Shown here piece after piece: positions 47,200-57,268 of a DNA stretch of 64,000 bases; position 1 is the stretch's first letter; each line of letters begins with the position of its first letter. The DNA lies in NCBI RefSeq assembly GCF_024741795.1, contig NZ_CP102950.1, positions 1,798,001 to 1,862,000 on the forward strand, written 5' to 3'. The translations under genes were made by a program, and so were the position numbers. Source of the DNA: Arthrobacter sp. CJ23 (lineage in GTDB: Bacteria; Actinomycetota; Actinomycetes; Actinomycetales; Micrococcaceae). The notes under the pieces are model-generated. The model saw only the letters and a list, made by a program, of their open reading frames with translations, ran no database searches and was not told the DNA's origin.

Positions 47200-48563
47200 C
47201 CTCCCACACACATGAGCACACCGAACACCACGGAGGCCAAGGCACGCCGGGCACCGAACTGGTGGTCGACGTCGGCGCCATCGCCCACGGCGGCCATTTC
47301 GTCGCACGCCACGAAGGCCGCGTCATCTTTGTCCGCCATGGCATCCCGGGCGAGAAGGTCCGCATCCGGCTGACCGACTCCGGCGAGGCCTCGCGCTTCT
47401 GGCGCGGGGACGTCGTCGAGGTCCTGGAGGCTTCGGAAGACCGCGTCCGGCATTTCTGGAAGCAGGCCGACTCGCTCGCCGCCTGGAAGCAGGGCGGCCC
47501 GCCCGTGGGCGGCGCCGAACTGGGCCACATCTCGCTGCCGCGGCAGCGTGCCCTGAAGGCCGAGGTGCTGGACGAACAGCTCAAGCGCCTTGCCGGCGTC
47601 GAGCTCCCGACCGAGGTCGAAGCCGTGGGGGACACCCCCGACGGCGCCGGGCTGGGCTGGCGGACCCGCGCCAGCTTTGCCGTCACGGATAAAGGCAAGC
47701 TCGGCATGCACGCCCACCGCTCCGACGTCGTTGTTCCCGTCCGGGAGATGCCGCTCGCCGCGGCCGGCATCAACGAGCTGAAGCTGTGGGACATCGAGCT
47801 GCAGGGCATCGCCCGTGTCGAGGTCGCGGCCCCGTCCAACGGATCCCGGCCGCTGGTGCTGCTGGCCCCGGAAGAGGGCACCACGCCCAAGCGCCTCCAT
47901 TCGATCCTGTCGCAGCTGCCGCAGGACGTCTCCGTGGCCTCCTTCGACCCTGCCAAGGGGGAGGTGCTGCAATTGCGCGGCCGCACCTGGGTGCAGGAAT
48001 CGGCGGCAGGCCACGAATACCGCGTCACCGGCGAAGGATTCTGGCAGATCCACCGGGACGCGCCGGACACCCTGGTCAACGCCGTCACGGCTTTCCTGCA
48101 CGACGGCGGATACCTTGAGCCCGGTGCTGCCGTGGCCGATCTGTACGCCGGGGCAGGATTGTTCACCGCACCCCTGGCCGACGCCGTGGGAGTCACCGGA
48201 TCGGTGCTGTCCGTGGAAGGCGCGCCGGGCACCAGCCGGGACGCACGCAAGAACCTGCACGGCCAGCCCCAGGTGGAAATCGTCCAGGGCCGCGTGGAGC
48301 GCGTCCTGCACCAGCGCAGCCGCAGCTTCGACTCCGTGCTCCTGGACCCGCCCCGGGCCGGTGCCGGAAAGGCCGTCGTCAACCAGTTGATGGCCTCCGG
48401 GCCCCGCGCCATCGCCTATGTGTCATGTGATCCCGCTTCCTTTGCGCGTGATCTGGGTTACTTTCAGCGGGGCGGCTGGCGCCTCGAGGCCCTGCGGGGC
48501 TTCGACCTCTACCCGAACACGCACCACCTGGAGACTGTCGCGCTGCTCGTTCCCGCCGCGTAA
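47196..48563 (+). CDS. TRAM-domain class I SAM-dependent RNA methyltransferase
   Basis: A 455-residue RlmCD/TrmA-type 5-methyluridine methyltransferase. A TRAM domain (ELVVDVGAIAHGGHFVARHEG) is followed by a SAM-binding fold (VADLYAGAGLFT, LLDPPRAGAGK). The catalytic Cys is in YVSCDPASFARDL. The four Fe-S cysteines of the RlmD/RlmC type are not seen: the aligned region GGAELGHISLPRQRALK has none. Its target, rRNA or tRNA, is not determined. ATGA overlap with the KimA-like gene. Confidence 0.9.
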   Translation: MTSHTHEHTEHHGGQGTPGTELVVDVGAIAHGGHFVARHEGRVIFVRHGIPGEKVRIRLTDSGEASRFWRGDVVEVLEASEDRVRHFWKQADSLAAWKQGGPPVGGAELGHISLPRQRALKAEVLDEQLKRLAGVELPTEVEAVGDTPDGAGLGWRTRASFAVTDKGKLGMHAHRSDVVVPVREMPLAAAGINELKLWDIELQGIARVEVAAPSNGSRPLVLLAPEEGTTPKRLHSILSQLPQDVSVASFDPAKGEVLQLRGRTWVQESAAGHEYRVTGEGFWQIHRDAPDTLVNAVTAFLHDGGYLEPGAAVADLYAGAGLFTAPLADAVGVTGSVLSVEGAPGTSRDARKNLHGQPQVEIVQGRVERVLHQRSRSFDSVLLDPPRAGAGKAVVNQLMASGPRAIAYVSCDPASFARDLGYFQRGGWRLEALRGFDLYPNTHHLETVALLVPAA

Positions 48564-48569
48564 CTCCGC

Positions 48570-48606
48570 CACCGCCAGCCCGGGACCTGTCCCCGGGCTG
48601 GCGGTG
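48570..48606 (+). terminator. Terminator after the methyltransferase
   Basis: A perfect 15-bp stem (48570-48584 with 48592-48606) with a 7-base loop, seven bases after the stop. Confidence 0.8.
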
Positions 48607-48690
48607 ACCAAAGCCAATTCCTGCCACTACGATGGGCGTATCAGTCCCGTGTCGTGATTCGGGATCATCACCAAAGACGTGCCGCAAGGT

Positions 48691-48709
48691 TTAGTAAGGC
48701 GTGCCTAAC
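48691..48709. promoter_or_regulatory. Possible DtxR/IdeR-type iron box before acnA
   Basis: TTAGTAAGGCGTGCCTAAC matches about 13 of 19 positions of the actinobacterial iron-box consensus and keeps the TTAG and GCCTAA ends. It lies 55 bases before the acnA start. Iron control of aconitase would make sense, but the left arm is imperfect. Confidence 0.4.
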
Positions 48710-48764
48710 TGGATAGCGGCCAAACGCGCGACAAAGATGAAACTGTTGCGAGAGGAGTCCTGCC

Positions 48765-51578
48765 ATGAGCACTGTGGACAGCTTCGGTTCCAAAGGCGTA
48801 CTTAATGTAGCCGGCACCGATTATGAAATTTTCCGGTTGAACTCCGTAGAAGGCGCAGACAGCCTTCCGTTCAGCCTCAAGGTATTGCTTGAGAACCTCC
48901 TGCGGACCGAGGACGGCGCCAATATTACGGCCGACCACGTCCGCGCCCTGGCCGGCTGGGACCCCACCGCCGAGCCCGACACCGAAATCCAGTTCACCCC
49001 GGCCCGCGTCATCATGCAGGACTTCACCGGCGTTCCCTGCGTCGTCGACCTGGCCACCATGCGTGAAGCCGTCAAGGACCTCGGCGGCGATCCCAAGCGC
49101 GTCAACCCGCTGGCCCCGGCCGAGATGGTCATCGACCACTCCGTCCAGATCGATGCCTTCGGCAACTCCGGCGCGCTGGAGCGCAACATGGAGATCGAAT
49201 ACCAGCGCAACGGCGAGCGCTACCAGTTCCTGCGCTGGGGCCAGACGGCCTTCGATGACTTCAAGGTTGTTCCCCCGGGAACCGGCATCGTCCACCAGGT
49301 CAACATCGAATACCTGGCACGCACCGTCATGACCCGCGAGATCGACGGCGTTCTCCGGGCCTACCCGGACACCTGCGTCGGCACCGACTCCCACACCACC
49401 ATGGTCAACGGCCTGGGCATCCTGGGCTGGGGCGTCGGCGGCATCGAAGCCGAGGCCGCCATGCTCGGCCAGCCGGTCTCCATGCTCATCCCGCGCGTCG
49501 TCGGCTTCAAGCTCACCGGGTCCATCCCGGCCGGTGCCACCGCCACCGACGTCGTGCTGACCATCACCGAACAGCTGCGCAAGCACGGTGTCGTGGGCAA
49601 GTTCGTCGAGTTCTACGGCGAGGGCGTCGCGGCTGTGCCGCTGGCAAACCGCGCCACCATCGGCAACATGAGCCCGGAATTCGGTTCCACGGCCGCCATG
49701 TTCCCGATCGACGACGTCACCCTGGACTACCTGCGCCTCACCGGCCGCTCCGAGGCAAACGTTGCCCTCGTCGAGGCCTACACGAAGGAACAGGGCCTCT
49801 GGCACGACCCGTCCCGCGAGCTGCGCTTCTCCGAGTTCCTCGAACTGGACCTGTCCACGGTTGTTCCCTCCATCTCCGGCCCGAAGCGTCCCCAGGACCG
49901 CATCATCCTCTCGGAGTCCAAGGACCAGTTCCGTCAGGACCTGCGCAACTACGTGAAGGAAGAGCTGACCGACGGCAGCCTCGACGAGGCCATCGACGAG
50001 AGCTTCCCTGCCTCGGACTCGCCGTCGTTCACCGACCCCGCGAGCCACGTGGCAGACGTTGCCCCGCACCCGCACGGCCCCAAGTCCGACGGACGCCCAT
50101 CGAACAAGGTTCTGGTCACGACAGCCGACGGCCGCGAATTCGAGCTGGACCACGGTGCGGTGTCGATCGCCTCGATCACCTCCTGCACCAACACCTCCAA
50201 CCCCTCGGTCATGCTGGCAGCAGCCCTGCTCGCCCGCAACGCCGTCAACAAGGGCCTGGCCGCCAAGCCGTGGGTCAAGACCTCTGTTGCACCGGGCTCG
50301 AAGGTCGTCACCGACTACTACGAGAAGTCCGGCCTCACCCCGTACCTGGAGAAGCTCGGCTTCTACATCGTCGGCTACGGCTGCGCCACCTGCATCGGCA
50401 ACTCCGGCCCGCTGGAGCCGGAGATCTCCGAGGCAATCCAGGCCAACGACCTCTCCGTGACGGCTGTCCTCTCGGGCAACCGCAACTTCGAAGGCCGCAT
50501 CAACCCGGACGTCAAGATGAACTACCTGGCTTCCCCGCCGCTGGTCATCGCCTACGCCCTGGCCGGCACCATGGACTTCGACTTCGACACCGATGCCCTG
50601 GGCACCGACTCCGAAGGCAACGAAGTCTTCCTGAAGGACATCTGGCCGAACCCCACCGAAGTCCAGGAAGTCATTGACTCCTCGATCGACGAGGCCATGT
50701 TCGCCAAGGGCTACGAAGGCGTCTTCGACGGCGACGAGCGCTGGAAGGCACTCGACACCCCCGCCGGCGACACCTTCGCCTGGGCCGAGGACTCCACCTA
50801 CGTCCGGAAGCCCCCGTACTTCGAGGGCATGAAGGCGCAGCCGGACCCCGTCAGCAACATCGAGGGCGCCCGCGTCCTGCTGAAGCTCGGCGACTCCGTC
50901 ACCACCGACCACATCTCCCCGGCCGGTTCCTTCAAGTCGGACACCCCCGCCGGCCAGTACCTGCTGGCCAACGGTGTGGAGCGCAAGGACTTCAACTCCT
51001 ACGGCTCGCGCCGTGGCAACCACGAAGTCATGATCCGCGGCACCTTCGCGAACATCCGCATCAAGAACCAGCTGCTGGACGGCGTCGAGGGTGGCTTCAC
51101 CCGCGACTTCAGCCAGGCGGATGCACCGCAGGCCTACGTCTACGACGCCGCCCAGAACTACCAGGCGGCCGGCATCCCGCTGGTGGTCCTGGCAGGCAAG
51201 GAATACGGCTCCGGCTCGTCCCGTGACTGGGCAGCCAAGGGCACCGCGCTCCTGGGCGTCAAGGCCGTCGTGGCCGAGAGCTACGAGCGCATCCACCGCT
51301 CCAACCTCATCGGCATGGGCGTCCTTCCGCTGCAGTACCCGGCCGGCGAGTCCGCCGCAACGCTGGGCCTGAGCGGCACGGAAACGTTCGCCGTCGAGGG
51401 CGTCACCGAGCTGAACAACGGCACCACGCCGAAGACGCTCAAGGTCACCGCAACGGCCGAGGACGGCACTGCCAAGTCCTTCGACGCCGTCCTGCGCATC
51501 GACACCCCGGGTGAAGCAGACTACTACCGCAACGGTGGCATCCTGCAGTACGTGCTTCGGCAAATTAGCGGTTCCTGA
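48765..51578 (+). CDS. acnA: Aconitate hydratase
   Basis: A 937-residue AcnA/IRP-type aconitase interconverting citrate and isocitrate in the TCA cycle. The three 4Fe-4S cysteines are in [12 protein letters not shown] and [13 protein letters not shown]. Also seen are [13 protein letters not shown] and the swivel domain with [24 protein letters not shown] precedes the ATG. Unlike many corynebacteria, no TetR regulator follows; a defence island does. Confidence 0.96.
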   Translation: MSTVDSFGSKGVLNVAGTDYEIFRLNSVEGADSLPFSLKVLLENLLRTEDGANITADHVRALAGWDPTAEPDTEIQFTPARVIMQDFTGVPCVVDLATMREAVKDLGGDPKRVNPLAPAEMVIDHSVQIDAFGNSGALERNMEIEYQRNGERYQFLRWGQTAFDDFKVVPPGTGIVHQVNIEYLARTVMTREIDGVLRAYPDTCVGTDSHTTMVNGLGILGWGVGGIEAEAAMLGQPVSMLIPRVVGFKLTGSIPAGATATDVVLTITEQLRKHGVVGKFVEFYGEGVAAVPLANRATIGNMSPEFGSTAAMFPIDDVTLDYLRLTGRSEANVALVEAYTKEQGLWHDPSRELRFSEFLELDLSTVVPSISGPKRPQDRIILSESKDQFRQDLRNYVKEELTDGSLDEAIDESFPASDSPSFTDPASHVADVAPHPHGPKSDGRPSNKVLVTTADGREFELDHGAVSIASITSCTNTSNPSVMLAAALLARNAVNKGLAAKPWVKTSVAPGSKVVTDYYEKSGLTPYLEKLGFYIVGYGCATCIGNSGPLEPEISEAIQANDLSVTAVLSGNRNFEGRINPDVKMNYLASPPLVIAYALAGTMDFDFDTDALGTDSEGNEVFLKDIWPNPTEVQEVIDSSIDEAMFAKGYEGVFDGDERWKALDTPAGDTFAWAEDSTYVRKPPYFEGMKAQPDPVSNIEGARVLLKLGDSVTTDHISPAGSFKSDTPAGQYLLANGVERKDFNSYGSRRGNHEVMIRGTFANIRIKNQLLDGVEGGFTRDFSQADAPQAYVYDAAQNYQAAGIPLVVLAGKEYGSGSSRDWAAKGTALLGVKAVVAESYERIHRSNLIGMGVLPLQYPAGESAATLGLSGTETFAVEGVTELNNGTTPKTLKVTATAEDGTAKSFDAVLRIDTPGEADYYRNGGILQYVLRQISGS

Positions 51579-52058
51579 GCTGATCGGCTCGGATACGGGA
51601 GGATCTGGTCGCTGACTCGCTGTCACCGGCGGTCACTCTAGAGTCTCGCACAAGTGCCCCGTCAGGCTTCGGCCTGTCGGGGCACTGGTGCCTTGTCGGT
51701 CCGTCTCCGTCGTGTGTTGCCGGAGTACGTGGCGTCTGATGGTCGCGTCTACGGGTGCCACCGCAGAGGCGGCCGGCGTGCCTGCAACGGAGTAACCTTG
51801 ATGAAGCGTGCCCGAGGGGGTGTCGGCCATCTACATATGCTGGTAGAAGCTGTGCCGTGTGGACGCCGAGGACTGGGCGAGAATCCGAAGACCGGAGCCA
51901 CGCTTGTGGGACAAGTGCTATGGCGAGAAGCAGCTATTCGCCCGAGCCGGACACCGACGCCCTTTCATCTTGGCAATCGGTGCGTGCTAGCATCACCCGC
52001 AACAAGACGCACCCGGGAGCGAATCAACGGGCGGAAGTGGAGAGGCAGATACAACGCG
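51579..52058. other. Left border of the defence island
   Basis: 480 bases between acnA and the first island gene. The acnA terminator occupies 51653-51686. Beyond it no credible gene is seen. A TAGCAT hexamer (51988-51993) could be a -10 for the island gene. No tRNA, integrase or clear attachment repeat is visible. Composition shifts from the strongly GC3-biased core to a more even one here. Confidence 0.5.
51653..51686 (+). terminator. acnA terminator
   Basis: AGTGCCCC-GTCAGGC and GCCTGTC-GGGGCACT form a 15-position stem with one mismatch and a TTCG loop (51653-51667 with 51672-51686). Confidence 0.8.
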
Positions 52059-55000
52059 ATGAGTCTCGGGCCCACGCACCACGGCTACTTCTACCAAGAT
52101 CTAATCACCGCAGTCGCCCTGGTCGATCTCCTCCTAGGCACTGCGGAAACCATCACGGTTGACACGAAGGGGTTCGAGACAGATCGGTTCGATGATGTCA
52201 ACATCACCTACGCGGACAAGACCCGAGTCCGTCTGCAAATCAAACATACGACCTCCGATCGTCGGCTCTCGAAAGAGACGTTCTCCCAAGACGGCCGAAA
52301 CCTGAAGCTCAACAAGGTCCTCGACTCCCTCCTCAAGGACCTAGCCACGTCCCCAGCGACCACTTACCGAATCGTCGTCCGAGACCAAGAACCCGACGAC
52401 TCCCTCGCAGTCGTCTTGGTGCCAGTTGACCCGTCCGTCCGACCGGCCGACCCGCTCCCCGGCATCACAACGGCGAAGTACCGGTTCGACCCCGCCGCGC
52501 TGCGCGCCAACCGGCCCTGGGCCGACCTGGTCAAGCATCTCAGCGACGACGACCTGCGTAGCGCTTGCAACAGTCTGATCGTTGACGCGGGTGCACCGTC
52601 GTCAACCATCAGCTTCGCCGACCCTGGACCTGCCGAACGTTCCCTCCTCCGACGTGTCCGAGAAGAGCTTGGAGCAGGACGCACCCCCAACACTGACGTC
52701 ACCCCCGAGTTCGCGGCACACGCACTCGTTCAAGCAGCAACGTCTGCTCGCGTAGTCGATACCGGAGTCGTGCGACGCGACCTCATCGAACCTCGACTCG
52801 GGCTGCGCGTTGACTTCGGAGCCGTCGCCGCAGGACACCCCATCGAACCTGAAGTCGCCGTTGCTCGCGTCGGAGCAGCGACAGAGGTCAGCAAACACAT
52901 CGACAGCACAGTGACGGGTGGCGGACGAGTCGTCGTCGTAGGCGAGCCAGGCGTCGGGAAATCATGGCTGTGCGAAGAGCTTACAGATCGGTACCGGGAC
53001 AACGCCTGGACAGTCGCGCGCCACCACTGCTGGCTCGGCTCAAGCGACGACCACATGCAGGAACGAGTCCTCACCGAAGTCGTCATCGGCAGTCTCCTCG
53101 ACCAGCTCGGACAAGCAGTCCCTGAAGCAACCAAGGACCTCCGCCCCAAATTCGCGACGAGCACCGAAGCGCTCGAATCGGCACTCGAGAACTGCCGCGA
53201 AACTCACCCTGACAAACCAGTCCTCCTGGTCGTCGACGGCGTCGACCACGTCGACAGAGTCGTCGGACGCAGCACCAACCAGCAGAAAGACCCGTCACGT
53301 CTCCTGGTTGAGGAGCTCGCAGCCCTCAACCTTCCCGCCGGCGTCTGTCTACTCGTCGCAAGCCAGCCCGGACCTCACCTCGAGCCAGTGGCTCCCGCAT
53401 CCGAACCCTTCCAAATGCCGCCGATGTCCCGAGACGAGATCAAGGCGCTTACCGCCAAGCACGGCCTGCTCGAATCACCTGACGGCGCCGGACCCGTCGG
53501 TTCGTCTGACGAGGACACCATCGTCACGTTGGTCCACGAACGTTCCAACGGGAACGCGCTCTACGCGACCTACCTGTGCCGGCTCGCACTTGGCGCGTCA
53601 CCTCTCGACGATACCCCGGCGCCACTCACTGTCAGCGAACTCATCTATCGTCTTGAACTGGTCCCCGACACGGCTAAAACGGTCGAGGAGTACTACGACT
53701 ACCTGCGCGACGCGATGACCCTTGACCAACGATTCGCCACAGACACGCTCGCGCTGTGCGACTTCTCGCTCACGCCCGACGAACTGGCAGAGCTTCTCGG
53801 CTCACCCTTAAAGGCCTTCGTTCTCCCGGCACTCCAGACGCTTGCTCCGGTCCTGAACACTCAGCCTGGCCTGGGTGGACTCCGCCTCCACCACGAGAGC
53901 TTCTCGCGGCACATCCTCCGCACCATTGACCACGAGGCCGCAACCTCCATTCGCCAGAGCATCGCGAAGTGGCTCGAAGGCCGCGGATTCCTCACCGACT
54001 CCCGAGCCTTCCGTCACCTCCCCGACCTACTCGCCAACCTAGGCGAGTACGACCAGCTCAAGGCCTTGGTCGGTCCAAGCTTCGTGGCAGACGCAATGCG
54101 GCAGTTCCACTCCCCGGAAGCGCTGCAACGAGCCCTCTGCGTCATCTCACGCGAAGCTCAATCGCGTCTGGACTGGGCAACCCTCGTCAAATGCGTAGAA
54201 GTCCGAAAGGCTATAGACACGTACGAGAACGACGCTCTCACGGAAACGCTTACCGAATATGCCGACGTCATCGTGAATATCCTCGGTGCCGAGACTGTCG
54301 CAGAACGCCTTATTTACAACGGGCGCACAACGTTCCCCCCGAGATGGGGCCTCCTTATCAGCGACGCTGTTGACCGGGCCGGCGCTGCTGCACCGTGGAA
54401 GGCGTACATCGAAGGGTGGGAAGCGCAACGCAAGGCCGATCGGACCAGCTACTCCTCCGACAGCGACGGAACATTACATCTGGCCGCCCAACGCGGAGCC
54501 CTTCGACTCCGCACCCAACGACAAGACGTCGACCCGTCTCTCATTCCAAAAATCGCCGAGCACCTAGAGGGCGAGCACGACGCATCCTTGGCCGATCTTG
54601 TAGAGACGTTCACGGCCGCACTGCCGGCGGATTACATGCCCCAGGTCGCAGCAGCGATGAACGACCCGGCCAACGCCGCCGAGACCTACTTGGCCCTCGC
54701 CGACCTCGCCGCAAATGGAACCATCGGGCTCCCCAACCCTCACGATCTAGCGCGCCAAGGGTGGGAACTGGACCCGACACTGGACACTATCGGGTACCTC
54801 TTCCACGGTATCGCACCACAGGATGTACTTGCGGGACTTGGAATCGCGGATCTCAAGGCTGAACTACTTGCCGCCACGGATGTCATTCTTAAAGCGAGGA
54901 CTGCCGACGAACCGGCAGTCAGAAGGTGGAACGCTCTCCTCACACTCGCGCAGGCCATCGACCCGGCCCTGGTGCTCAAGGCCGGCGCAAAGTTGTCCGG

Positions 55001-55274
55001 CGTCGGGTTCTACCGGGCATGGCTCCGCTACACAGTCAAAACTTTGGGAATCGCAGACGATGTCCGCAGCGGCGCCTCAACACCCGAAGCCGCGTCGACC
55101 GCAGTGGTCGTCGCACTCGCTGACCTCGTCGCCGAGGCCAAGCCCTTCACCGGCAAGCCGCGAGCATGCGACCTGTACTTCATCCATCCTCTCATCCACC
55201 AGGTGATCGAGAATTCCCTCACCGTCGTGCGGGAAAAAGATCTTGACACGTCCTCGACCACCTCATCGCCATAG
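52059..55274 (+). CDS. DUF4297/Cap4-like nuclease-STAND NTPase (N-terminal part, frameshifted gene)
   Basis: A 1071-residue predicted anti-phage STAND protein. The N-terminal PD-(D/E)XK nuclease-like domain has GYFYQDLITAVAL, then acidic D45/D46 and LQIK (Q60, K62), as in DUF4297/Cap4 nucleases that cut double-stranded DNA. A STAND/NACHT-type ATPase follows with P-loop GEPGVGKS (295-302) and Walker B VLLVVDGVDHVD (D393). The rest is helical repeat. The last 14 codons before the stop look out of frame: sequence after about 55247 continues in another frame for 673 codons. Start at 52059 is chosen because nuclease homology begins there; no strong ribosome site is close. Class is Avs (AVAST)-like; subtype not settled. 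Confidence 0.75.
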   Translation: MSLGPTHHGYFYQDLITAVALVDLLLGTAETITVDTKGFETDRFDDVNITYADKTRVRLQIKHTTSDRRLSKETFSQDGRNLKLNKVLDSLLKDLATSPATTYRIVVRDQEPDDSLAVVLVPVDPSVRPADPLPGITTAKYRFDPAALRANRPWADLVKHLSDDDLRSACNSLIVDAGAPSSTISFADPGPAERSLLRRVREELGAGRTPNTDVTPEFAAHALVQAATSARVVDTGVVRRDLIEPRLGLRVDFGAVAAGHPIEPEVAVARVGAATEVSKHIDSTVTGGGRVVVVGEPGVGKSWLCEELTDRYRDNAWTVARHHCWLGSSDDHMQERVLTEVVIGSLLDQLGQAVPEATKDLRPKFATSTEALESALENCRETHPDKPVLLVVDGVDHVDRVVGRSTNQQKDPSRLLVEELAALNLPAGVCLLVASQPGPHLEPVAPASEPFQMPPMSRDEIKALTAKHGLLESPDGAGPVGSSDEDTIVTLVHERSNGNALYATYLCRLALGASPLDDTPAPLTVSELIYRLELVPDTAKTVEEYYDYLRDAMTLDQRFATDTLALCDFSLTPDELAELLGSPLKAFVLPALQTLAPVLNTQPGLGGLRLHHESFSRHILRTIDHEAATSIRQSIAKWLEGRGFLTDSRAFRHLPDLLANLGEYDQLKALVGPSFVADAMRQFHSPEALQRALCVISREAQSRLDWATLVKCVEVRKAIDTYENDALTETLTEYADVIVNILGAETVAERLIYNGRTTFPPRWGLLISDAVDRAGAAAPWKAYIEGWEAQRKADRTSYSSDSDGTLHLAAQRGALRLRTQRQDVDPSLIPKIAEHLEGEHDASLADLVETFTAALPADYMPQVAAAMNDPANAAETYLALADLAANGTIGLPNPHDLARQGWELDPTLDTIGYLFHGIAPQDVLAGLGIADLKAELLAATDVILKARTADEPAVRRWNALLTLAQAIDPALVLKAGAKLSGVGFYRAWLRYTVKTLGIADDVRSGASTPEAASTAVVVALADLVAEAKPFTGKPRACDLYFIHPLIHQVIENSLTVVREKDLDTSSTTSSP

Positions 55275-57268
55275 GCGATGGCACCACTACGACCACCAAT
55301 CTCGGTCTCGGCGAGAACGGCCCGCTGACCACCAACGATCTACTCTCAGTCCTCGGACGGGTCTCCCACCACGTCGGAATCGGCGCCATCCACGCCCTCC
55401 TTGCCGTCATCCGTAAACGTCGCAACGATGACCACACGGGATACAGCCAACAGGCTGCATTTGAACTTGAGACCGCCCGCATCTGCATAGCAGCAGGCGC
55501 TAGCGACGAGGCCCGCGAATGCTGGAACCGGGCAGCTGACTTGCTCGCAAGCTACGGCGGCCATAAAGACCCGACGCTCTCCGAGATCGTCGCAAGCATC
55601 GAAGACATCGAAGACCCTAAGGAAGCACGAGCCCGACTGGCCAAACTGGTCGACCTGGTCTATCTCGTACGGCAGCACACCGACGGCCGCGATACATCGC
55701 ATTACGTCACTCAATGGTGGGAGATTGCCGCATCTGTCGATCCGATCGCTGCAGCCCGCGACGCCGCCGACCTGTATCTAGACACCATCGGATTCGAAGA
55801 CGCCCGAGCAGAAGCAGCGCAAACACACCTGCTGCAGAACCACAGCGCGACAGCAGACCCTGCCACCCTCGCCGCACTGCGGCTCACCACAAGCATTGCC
55901 TGGCGATCACCAATGGTCGACCTGAAAATTCTCAGCCGCCTTGCAACCGAGCGTGGGGCTAGCCAACCGGTCGACACGATGCTCAGCGTCCTCGCCAACA
56001 ACATCGCCGCATCGTACGACAACCAGCCGATGCAATACTCGAGCAACCAGTCCAAAGAAGTTGTGGACCAAGCACTCGTCCAAGTTGTGACGAATCTAGG
56101 TGGCCCCGAATTTGACCCCCGGGCAGCGCGCCCAGACCGAGAAAACCAAAGCTCGTTCCTCCGGACGGAAAAGGGGCCAGACGCCCACGCGCTCCTCAAG
56201 CGCCTCATTGCAGCTCAACGTCCCGAGGCGCCCCAAGGACGCGCAGGCGCCATCAGCATCGCACACGCAATCGACAAAGAGCGCTACCAAGATGAGCCCG
56301 CCACCTGGGACATCAACGCAGCCATCATCGCTATTGGTTTCCGCATTCTCGAAACGACACTCTCCGAGGGGCACCACGCCGGAATCGCACTCATCGACGA
56401 CGTTGCCCGCGAAATCTCCACTTTCTCTCGAAACGACATCTTCGCCAGCCTAGGACAGGGTCTTGCCGTCTATGCTGACGGTGATCCCGGGGTCGCCAAA
56501 GTCGCCAGTTACTGCCTGGTCACCGCGTATCAGCGCATCCGAGGCGGAGGAGGCTGGCGACAGTTCGCCGGTCGGGAACGCCGGGCACTATGGGAACAAG
56601 CCCATAAGCTTGCCCCCGGCACCGCCGAGCGCGCTCTCGCCGCAGCGGTTACCAGCCGTGTCGCCGCCGCGTCGTACGGCTCATATGGAAGCAGCCAAGG
56701 CCTCATCACAGCATTCGCCGCGCAGCCCACAAGCAGCCTCGGAGGTACCGCCGCCAACTGCTGGGACGCGGCCTTCGACGTCATCAGTAACCGCCTACCC
56801 GGGACTGCCGAAACAGGAACGCACGTCTATCACCCGACGCCAGTGCCCGACTCGGCCGACGACCTCGACGTTGCTGTCGCAACATTGGCGCTCGCGACAA
56901 TCTGCCAGGCCGCACGGGAACAGATACGACTCGCACTGGTGGCTACCGAGTTCCTCCTCACCGTCCGGCCGAAGGCCGCCCAAAGCGCACTCTCATACAT
57001 ATTCCGCAAAGACCTGGACGCAGGTCGTAGCACCTGGCTACTCGAAACTGTGCGCGTGAACGTACCATCGGGTGAGCTCGGAGACGACCTCGCCACGGAA
57101 ATTACCCGACTCGCGTCTAGCGACCACCTGTCCGTCCGAGCACTAGCAGGCCAGATTCTCGCAACCCACAAGCGCCCCGTTCCGGAACCGCCGGCCACCG
57201 CGCCGTCACTGTGCGTCATTAGCGCGTTCCACAGCCTCGTCCGTGAGCACGAGGAAGAAGCAGAATGA
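55247..57268 (+). CDS. C-terminal helical-repeat part of the nuclease-STAND protein (after frameshift)
   Basis: This frame is open from 55247 and codes for about 673 residues but has no ATG, GTG or TTG until a TTG at 55541, already well inside coding-like sequence. It reads naturally as a continuation of the upstream protein: HVLDHLIAIGDGTTTT follows the upstream VVREKDLD. Joined, the two parts make about 1736 residues, a normal size for an Avs-type protein. The part is helical and repeat-like, ending with a HEAT-like HLSVRALAGQILATHKRP, as expected for the ligand-sensing C-terminus of STAND proteins. If the TTG were used, a free 575-residue protein would result. The stop overlaps the next ATG (ATGA). 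Confidence 0.65.
   Translation, partial: HVLDHLIAIGDGTTTTTNLGLGENGPLTTNDLLSVLGRVSHHVGIGAIHALLAVIRKRRNDDHTGYSQQAAFELETARICIAAGASDEARECWNRAADLLASYGGHKDPTLSEIVASIEDIEDPKEARARLAKLVDLVYLVRQHTDGRDTSHYVTQWWEIAASVDPIAAARDAADLYLDTIGFEDARAEAAQTHLLQNHSATADPATLAALRLTTSIAWRSPMVDLKILSRLATERGASQPVDTMLSVLANNIAASYDNQPMQYSSNQSKEVVDQALVQVVTNLGGPEFDPRAARPDRENQSSFLRTEKGPDAHALLKRLIAAQRPEAPQGRAGAISIAHAIDKERYQDEPATWDINAAIIAIGFRILETTLSEGHHAGIALIDDVAREISTFSRNDIFASLGQGLAVYADGDPGVAKVASYCLVTAYQRIRGGGGWRQFAGRERRALWEQAHKLAPGTAERALAAAVTSRVAAASYGSYGSSQGLITAFAAQPTSSLGGTAANCWDAAFDVISNRLPGTAETGTHVYHPTPVPDSADDLDVAVATLALATICQAAREQIRLALVATEFLLTVRPKAAQSALSYIFRKDLDAGRSTWLLETVRVNVPSGELGDDLATEITRLASSDHLSVRALAGQILATHKRPVPEPPATAPSLCVISAFHSLVREHEEEAE

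Noticed and set aside
48705..51626. Long minus-strand open frame opposite aconitase
   Set aside because: Val/Asp/Gly-rich shadow with no recognisable domain; acnA is complete.
51860..51995. Short frame VDAEDWARIRR resembling the start of IS21-type transposases
   Set aside because: Only about seven residues fit, no helix-turn-helix or DDE follows, and no terminal repeats are seen.
55225..55250. Programmed -1 frameshift at GGGAAAAAG
   Set aside because: The heptamer is not in the X-XXY-YYZ phase, and shifting there meets a TGA at 55244-55246.
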